Source: Paracentrotus lividus (Eukaryota > Echinodermata > Echinoidea > Camarodonta > Echinidae). From it: 64,000 nt of DNA. The notes beneath the pieces were generated by a model. The model was not told the origin of the DNA. It did no database searches and saw only the letters and a list, made by a program, of their open reading frames with translations. This document shows, in pieces, positions 56,470 to 64,000 of this stretch (position 1 is the first letter of the stretch; each line of letters begins with the position of its first letter). The position numbers were made by a program, and so were the translations under genes. The stretch covers positions 6,029,119-6,093,118 of the forward strand of contig CALNVZ010000649.1 in assembly GCA_940671915.1 (NCBI GenBank). Reading direction: 5' to 3'.

Positions 56470-57194
56470 ACGCTCCAAACCTCGTGGAAACAGCTTCTCG
56501 ACCGGATATTATGATCATGAAATATTGAGAGCGCGTCGGCAAGACAAGCCTGCTCAAACATTGATTTAGTGTGTACACTGTTTGCCCAAGTGACGGTGTG
56601 AACGATTTAAAAGCGATTATATTACTGTAGGTTATATTAACCAGATTGCTTTCTGTATGTAGAATGTTCAGCATTGCTATTAATATACCGCTTTACTTAA
56701 AATTGACTTGATTCTGTTACATGCCGTCATACACTTCTCGGATCATTAAACGAGAAGAAGAAAACCGTGGTTTTGTATGAAGAAGTCACCAATATCCTAG
56801 TGTATGGTCCTTTCCGCCCCACACATTATGATAATTGATCATTATACCGATATATTTTATGGAAATAACTAAGGACGAATAAATACATTGACGATTATAG
56901 AATAATTTCAGTATAGTTAAACATGTGTTTTCAGCGGACTTGTTATTTGAAATCAAAACAAGGTTTAAACAGTAATGTTCTGAGACGTAAGGTAAACAAT
57001 TTCCGTAATTGAATAAAAATGCAATTACTTCATGATTTATTCCAGATGCACTATTTATTGTTTAACATGAGCCTTTTATCTTGAATTTCCCGCATATGTC
57101 TGCGTTCGATTGCTTCTGAAGAAAAAACATAAAATCAACTTATCATGTCTCCCATTCACATGAAATGTAAAGCTTCAATCCTAAAAGAAGCTAT
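56470..57194. other. Unassigned AT-rich sequence
   Basis: Nothing supportable was seen downstream of the E-box pair. Confidence 0.45.
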
Positions 57195-57500
57195 ACTCAT
57201 GTTACTATCTTTTCATCATCGTATAACGTTTCACCATTGTAAAACAAGGCTTTCGCAGATGTTTTGCAGACACCATACATCGTAAGAGCCTTTGATCCTA
57301 CCGCAGCAGAGTGGTTCATCTGACACATCGACCTTCTTATGACACGATATACATGTCCTATTTGGTGCCACAGGCCTAAACACTCTCTCATACATGTCAT
57401 AATTATAGAGATTGTATGTTAATCTCGGATTTTGTAGGCCATTAAGAATCAAAACAACATGGGGCGTACTTGGATGTAATGATGGAAGGACAATACCTTT
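57195..57500 (-). pseudogene. Candidate Cys-rich coding relic, possibly frameshifted (weak)
   Basis: One minus-strand frame reads HVVLILNGLQNPRLTYNLYN, then YDMYERVFRPVAPNRTCISC, HKKVDVSDEPLCCG and stops at about 57231. Shifting by one base near 57302 continues as SKALTMYGVCKTSAKALFYN and GETLYDDEKIV, which looks equally protein-like. The CxxC..CC spacing might be a zinc-binding site. The best explanation, if real, is a coding relic with a frameshift near 57300 or an exon junction there (GCG|GTAGGA is a possible donor). The family is not recognised. Confidence 0.25.
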
Positions 57501-57592
57501 CTATTTCATTTCAAATGTAGAAATAAACATAAACAAAAACAAGATGAAAGAAATCAAACTGATATAGGCTAAGTTTATGTAATAAACACGTT

Positions 57593-57830
57593 GGCCCGTA
57601 TTCTGATATCCTGGTCTAACTTAACCCTAGGTTAAGGGTAGTTTAACTCCAGTCTAACTTTAAAATTTAACCCTGGGTTAAAAATTTAGTATTCCGATAG
57701 GGAAGTTTTGCAGCTAAAATTCACTATCAAAATACAAGTTTTTAACCTGGAATTAAATTTCAAAGCTAGCCTAGAGTTAAACTACACTTAACCTAGGGTT
57801 AAGTTAAACCAGGCTATCAGAATACGGGCC
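57593..57830. mobile_element. MITE with GGCCCGTATTCTGAT ends (238 bp)
   Basis: The left arm GGCCCGTATTCTGATATCCT, GGTCTAACTTAACCCTAGGT, TAAGGGTAGTTTAACTC and the right arm ending AACCTAGGGTTAAGTTAAAC, CAGGCTATCAGAATACGGGC then C are inverted copies over more than 50 bp. The inner part also has AACCCTGGGTTAAAAA paired with TTTTTAACCTGGAATTAAA. TT/AA lies outside, so the ends read TTGGCCC..GGGCCAA. No coding capacity. Confidence 0.9.
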
Positions 57831-60800
57831 AATATCTTAAAAGAAAAGCTGTGTAGCTCTCCCTTATGACAATATCGAATGCATCAACAATCAAAAGTTG
57901 CAATTGCTATGGGCGTCTATCTTCAGCTTCTCGTATCTAAATAATTCCATCTCTAAACATTTATATATACCCCATTGTAGCAAACTAAGCTTAGAAGTTG
58001 TCTCTCTTATAATCAGTATTAAAACATGACATCATTTGTATACATTTTTGTCTATCAGCTGTTCAAAATGACATATTTTTGGAACGGGATGGGTCGAATG
58101 AATATTTATTGCTCTCTGAAAGCGAATATAGGCGTATGTGGTCGACCATATCATGTAGTTTGTCTGATAAAAGGTTGCAAAACAGATATAACAAATACAC
58201 AGCAATGACATTTTCTGTTATATTGTCCAAACCATTTTTGTTAGGAAGGCTAGACGTAACCTTTGAAAATAGGTGAAGAGAGAGAAGAAGTGCATACGAA
58301 GTGACAATCTAATGCAAGATCTAAGCCACGACCCTTTTATGATGGTATCTCCGGTACCAAGTTGTTGAAACAGCGCTTCTTGTACAACATTATAGACACA
58401 TTGTGAAGTGTTTGTTTCCCAACTGAATTGAAAACGTTTCCCCCCATGTAATTAGTAAAATAGGATTTAACAGGGAAGGGGGGGGGGGAGTCAACCCTGT
58501 GTTAAAATGTGCCTATCCTGATTAGTTTATTCGTTTTCTAATTTGTTGGTCTGCAAGATTTCACTCATAAAATGCTCGAGAAAGGAATGAATAAAGATAA
58601 TGTTACTTCTTCCTGGGGGCTACTATTCTATTAAGAATTATTTAAGAATAAGTCCAGAAGGACTTACACATATTCTAATTTGCATTTTTTTTTTATGTAG
58701 CGATAATTCATATTTTGATCTTTGAGTAAATTGTTGCTTTTAAATAACAGCAAAGAATGAATGGAAAATAATGTATTTACGAAAAAGGTAATTTAATTCT
58801 GATTGATCAATTTTGAATAACGCAATCAAACCGGGTTAAAATTCATATACAATATCAACCTGACCATGCCTGATATAGAATTAGATGCATCATTCTGACC
58901 AGTGGAGTGTGATCTCTAAGCAGGTGTACACATTGTTCATTGTTTAACGCAATTGACTTCGAGGGAATAATGCCTCTAAAACCTTGAGAAAAATGACAGC
59001 CTCCATGTAATCGTGGGAGGTCATTTTTCATGTTTTCATATCTTGATTTCATCCATTCTCAAGGATATTCTTTATATAGTTAAGTCTTGGATAATCAAAT
59101 TAATACTCAGGGATGGAATTCCCTTAAGGTAAAAACCCTCGAGGTAAAAACGTTAGTTGTTATTAATCGGAAAACTTTGTTAAATAAGTTTATGCTTCAT
59201 GTCTCTAATAACTCTACAATACGTACGTGGGCCTACAGATAATTTAAATACATGCAAGTTCGCATGCTAACCTTTCCAATTAAGGTATTTCGATTTAAAT
59301 CATGACCCAAACCGCGATCGCTATATAACATATTTCAATTTCAAATTAAACATACTCTTGCAACATATACCTCGACGCTTGTTTGCGTCAGTGGTCCGCA
59401 ATTGATATTCAAGTAGAATTGTAAGAGCTTGGAGTTCCTGTTCTAGGTCAACTACAGGAAACGCCATTTCCTGCGTGTGGGACTAGCGATATCAACAAGT
59501 GGGTCGATTACACGTATAGTGGCACGGATGTAACATTCGTTGGTGGATGGTAAAATGATTAAAAAGAGAGTAACTTCACTTAGTTGTATCTTGTGGTCAA
59601 GGTTTGTTTTCATTTTACGTATTTAGATGGACTTTAACTTCTCTTTGATATCAGGCATATACTGTTATAGTATGTTGAAAATTGCAAACAGAGAGATAAA
59701 CCTCTGAAAAATGGAACTGCCAAAATATGTATTCCTAATAAGTTGCTTAAAATCGTGAATCGACAAAGTCTAAACTTAACACATGTTAACTTAGAGAACA
59801 AAATCATCAAGAAAAATAAAAAAGATATTTTGGATATTCTATGCAGAGCACATAAACACAAAGAACGCCTATCATATTGGACGTTGCAGTAAAAGTGTTT
59901 TTGTCTTAAGAAATCATCACATGTAGCTTTAATATTGATGTTCATACAAAATTATTCTTCTTTTTCATTATTATTGTCTATTTCGGCCAGTCATTAAAAT
60001 CATACATGTACAATCATTTTACAAAATTAAATCATAAAGAATATGGAAAAAGAATAGGAACAGCTGCATATGGCATTTCATGTTACACATGATTTTTGTG
60101 TATACACTTTCATGTATTTTTCGTTTCTAATTGCGAACTCTCGAGGTACACACACCGGACATGGGAAAGGCTAACTTAATAACGTTGGCCCATGGGTTTT
60201 TTTCTCTCCTCTTCAAATTTGTATTTAAAATTTAAAACGATACATATAAACAATCATAAAATCTAACAAAGGAATCGGTCACTTACCTGGAAAAGATTAA
60301 CCATGTTCAAAAGGTAAAGATCCATGAGAGTATACATGAAAAGAGAGGGGGGAGAGAGTAAAAACATCATTAATGAATATCAAACAGCCCTCTAGAAAAA
60401 AACAACATTAGTACATTATATTTAAAAAATAATAATAATTAAAAAAAAAATCACTAATGGGAAAAATATACTGGGACATCACACGATCACATTTCTGTTC
60501 TTTAAAATATAAATTTACCCTTCATGTCAATTTGTGGTGTACATGTCAAACATAATTATTCCAACCTTAAAAATACATGCATATATGTTTAGAAAGATCA
60601 AAACTGTATCGCTACTGAAATCCATATTTCCTTGTATGAAGTTGCATAGATAACATTGGTACCCATCACTCACCTATCTTGAAAGTAATTTTCATATGGT
60701 ATGGATAGCTCACAAATAACAAATATCGCTGGTATAAATTCATTTTAATACCCAAGTTTTGAAATTAAACACACCATAATAAAATTTAAGTATTACAACC

Positions 60801-61960
60801 ATTTTATACAAGATACATCGCTTTATGCAAGAATAGATAGTCAAACCTAACATTGATCTCACTGACTGAGCATAAATGAATCGCTTTCACAAAGAGGACA
60901 AGTGCAAAAAAGAAAACTGACAATTAAATCATGGTTTCAATGTACATTAAAAAGGTAAACATAAATAAGACATAATATTGATTTTGCGAAATATACATTC
61001 TAAAAGAGCAACACATAAAGATTAATTATAAATAGAAGTGTAATTTGAATGCATCTCCTTACCATTAGTAAAACCGTGTGTCAAGATTTTTTTTTTTTTT
61101 TTCTTATTACATGAATTTTCTGTTGGGTAAATACATTTTTCATATAAACGGAAGCTGTCAATTACATAAATGCATTTCTATTCATTTGTATTATCATTGT
61201 ATGTCTGGCAATATACATGGAACAACTTTGAGAGTAAAAAAAAAAAAAGAGGGAAGGAAATTTGATTAGATGAAAAAGGCTGACACCTATATAAAGGCAG
61301 AATTTTAATATCGCCGCGATCTCCATTTATATTCCTCTCTTCATAATTTTTAGACAAACCCGAACAGAAACTCAGTTACCGGTGGCAACGGGCTAACTAT
61401 TTGAGCATGACTCTCCGATGCGGCACAACCATATGGTGATCAAATTGCAAAATTAATGATTGATAATTGGCACAGCCGTTAGCAGATCTATCCGTCAAAA
61501 TGATAGAAAATGATAGTCGGTAAAATAAAAATTAAATAAATGTCTCCCTCCCTTTCACGTGTTTTGCGGGAGGCTGTTCAACACGAGGTATAGCTACGAG
61601 ATAAATTTTTAAATTAAATTGTGTTTGCTATGCCAACTGGGGCCCCACATCGATTGAACGATATATTCCAATTGCTTAAGGTGGTTCTGTGATAATTGAG
61701 TTACATGTCATCTCGGTAATTTGGCCATGTTCGCGGACCAGAAAGGTTATATCAGAAATGGAATCAGCTGTCATTTTACCCTACAAAAAATAATAATAAT
61801 GAAATAAATACATAAAATACTATACGTACATGCCCAACTCAAATTTGACGATGATACTAATATAATAAGAGCACATAGCCGTCACCATATCAAAACTTCC
61901 ATATTATTAGGGGGAAAGCTCATTATTTAAAGGTACCAATTGCATTTAAAAATATTTATT

Positions 61961-61961
<1 letters not shown>
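57831..61961. other. Unassigned AT-rich sequence
   Basis: No gene, RNA or mobile element was recognised in 4.1 kb. There is a G-run at 58480-58489, T-runs at about 58685 and 61086-61101, A-runs at about 60434-60450 and 61237-61248. The longest open frame is 103 codons on the minus strand (59634-59945), with the F/L/I/S-rich composition of translated AT-rich DNA. Confidence 0.5.

Positions 61962-61992
<31 letters not shown>
61962..61992. repeat. Poly-A tract (31 A)
   Basis: Uninterrupted A-run followed by GGG. No retroposed body was recognised. Confidence 0.95.
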
Positions 61993-61995
<3 letters not shown>

Positions 61996-63725
61996 AAAAA
62001 CTGAAAACTCAGCTTAACATAAATATATATTAGGGGGTCATTAGGTCATTTAGAAACAATTTCGAAGTAAACACTGGCACAATACGATGGGTAGAAATTT
62101 GTAGGGGGAAAAATTTTGTCCAATATTTTCTTGAATAAACATTTACCATACCTTAACCCTTACCAAAATCATAACTCTATTCACACCATATAAGGGTGCT
62201 GATATGTATCAGGCTGTAAAGTGTGGCAATAGAAATACCTATTATTAAATATCCATCCTCCATTACAGTATTTACTTTTAAAGAGGGGTCGGGTAAGGCA
62301 CAATAATATCGGTTAAGCATGCAAAAGTGAATATTTATATTATATTTATAGGTCGTTTTAGCCGTGTAATATCATGCCGTATTGTGAGGTACGCATGTAA
62401 GGACTGCTTTTCACAGTTTATGCCTTCTGAATAATGATAATAGATAATAATAATAATAATTACTTCATGGAAAACCAAAATATTCCACTTGGCCCTAACC
62501 CGTGGAATATATTTGGTATCGGTGCTCATTCTGAGCCATCCGACCTATGTAATTATCCACTTTCCATATAACTATGACCGCTAATTAAAGTGGTCATATA
62601 ATGTCTTACACTGGTCAAAATTATGAGAAATTCTTTATGTTGCTGGTATATAAGTGTCATTCCCCCAACTATTTCACTGGAATTGCACTCTAACTTGAAA
62701 AATCGAAGGGTCGAAATGACCACATTCTGCGTACATTGGGGGCATACACCTTTCCCAATTAATTATCATGATTATCGCCATATAATTTTGTCGTCCAGCC
62801 ATCAATTTGCCCAGAACGGTGTGTGTCCAAAGTGTAGTTTTAACCCTTCATTTAAAATAATATCAAAATGGTTACCATTAAACAACCTGTTGAGTGTCTA
62901 GTCGTCATTCCACTTTTACCTACTTTCTGTTTCCCTTTTTTTTCCATTAAAAAAATGAAAGTTAAAAAAAATTGAAAACATACCGAATTGGCTGACGAGT
63001 GGGTTTTGACCCATTAACTCACACGACAATACAGGCAAGTCGCCTTTATCATTTCTTTTTTTCCCTTTTTTTTTTTTTTGTCTAAAAAACTCTTATCGAC
63101 AAAGTCAAATATGTTTCCCTGCAGGCAATACTGATGAACGAGAGTGCTATATCATATTCTACCTTGTTGGTCTTCGTATAACCGGAGGAGTTTTAGCACA
63201 TTAAATTCCAAAGACCACTGTATTATGAGGAAACGAAGACGCCGCGGAGGTTTGAAAGGGAAAGTAGGTTGCTCTGCCACATTTTCTTCCCTTTAGTTTG
63301 GCGAATTGACTGAAATTCTGGTGGGGAGGCCTCCAATTTACACCTGGGGGCATGTAGGACATGCTTCATGGTCGGGGCGGGCTGGAAGATCTGGTGGGAC
63401 TTAGGAGATGGATAGAATATCTTATACCTCGAATGCATGTCATGGTCGCATCTATTATCTTCCCCATCAATTTGGCCAATGTGGTTTTAGTAGGTTGCAC
63501 ATCAACATGGCACATTTCCTGTTTTGTTGCGGTTGCCTTACATAGCAACATGCGCCATGATGCTACATACCCCGAACTGAACTGAGTTCATACTGTGTTT
63601 GGAAAAATGGCTACGTTGGCCGCCATACTGACCCCCACCATTATTCGTCTCCTAAAAAGGAAATAAATTCAATGAGGATATTTTTTTTCTTCGTTTTTAC
63701 ATTTCAGTTTATTTATTTGTCTTTA
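61993..63725. other. Unassigned sequence
   Basis: (TAA)n lies at about 62445-62460 and T-runs near 62935 and 63060-63079. The 63230-63660 part is GC-richer. Overlapping frames on both strands (60-92 codons) have no recognised domain. An ATGGCTACG in good context near 63608 opens only 16 codons. Confidence 0.45.
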
Positions 63726-63767
63726 TTTTGTTTATTTATTTATTTATTTATTAATTAATTAATTAAT

Positions 63768-63842
<75 letters not shown>

Positions 63843-64000
63843 TTTTTATTCTTTATTTATTTTTTTTTTATTTATTTATTTACTTATTTATTTATTTTTA
63901 TTTTTATTATTTTTTATTAATTATTTATTTATTTATTGATTGATTGATTTATTAATTAATCATTATTATTATAATTTTTATTTATATTTTATTTGTATTT
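63726..64000. repeat. (TTTA)n-rich tract at the window edge
   Basis: About 275 bp of TTTA and TTAA repeats with T-rich interruptions, continuing past the right end of the window. Confidence 0.95.

Overview
The window looks like non-coding animal DNA: AT-rich, no operons or densely packed frames, many microsatellites, several families of palindromic terminal-inverted-repeat (TIR) elements, and 5'-truncated non-LTR retrotransposons with pentanucleotide tails. The overall style (low GC, short foldback MITEs beginning with G/C-rich ends, LINE 3' ends finished by AATTC- or AAATC-type repeats) is what I would expect of a marine deuterostome, most likely an echinoderm such as a sea urchin. That assignment is inference from repeat style; no diagnostic host gene is present.

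Only one piece of host coding sequence is well supported: a minus-strand first coding exon at 17217-17515 (99 codons plus two bases) with an in-frame stop just upstream of its ATG, a good splice acceptor at the start of its exon and a consensus AAG|GTATGT donor at its end. I do not recognise the protein, and no continuation was found in the 17 kb downstream on that strand. A few other open stretches (8376-8738, 15368-15982, 25749-25980, 48569-48895, 49988-50233, 55281-55592, 57195-57500) are listed as weak candidates only.

Most of the readable content is transposon-derived. 1-14 kb: degenerate tandem repeats, a 55-bp palindrome, an element with repeated internal copies of its terminal motif (5131-5811), a MITE split by a LINE 3' end (10139-10477), a 595-bp GTG-rich minisatellite and a TA-flanked element (13027-13967). 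14-29 kb: a long-arm foldback element, the host exon, more MITEs and a head-to-tail MITE pair (28143-28419). 29-41 kb: microsatellites, MITEs, a broken reverse transcriptase with its tail (34565-35372), a MITE with perfect 65-bp arms around telomere-like repeats (39243-39477), and a minus-strand LINE 3' end (40171-40710). 41-48 kb: a decayed 2.6-kb tandem array and a 1.86-kb foldback carrying two other nested transposons (46495-48355). 48-64 kb: mostly unassigned sequence with three further TIR elements, ending in a TTTA-rich tract.

No complete autonomous transposase or reverse transcriptase is present, so every mobile element here is non-autonomous or dead. I saw no CRISPR array, rRNA, intact tRNA or gene cluster. 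The best biological story is the layered transposon stratigraphy, which gives relative insertion ages, rather than a new multi-gene system.
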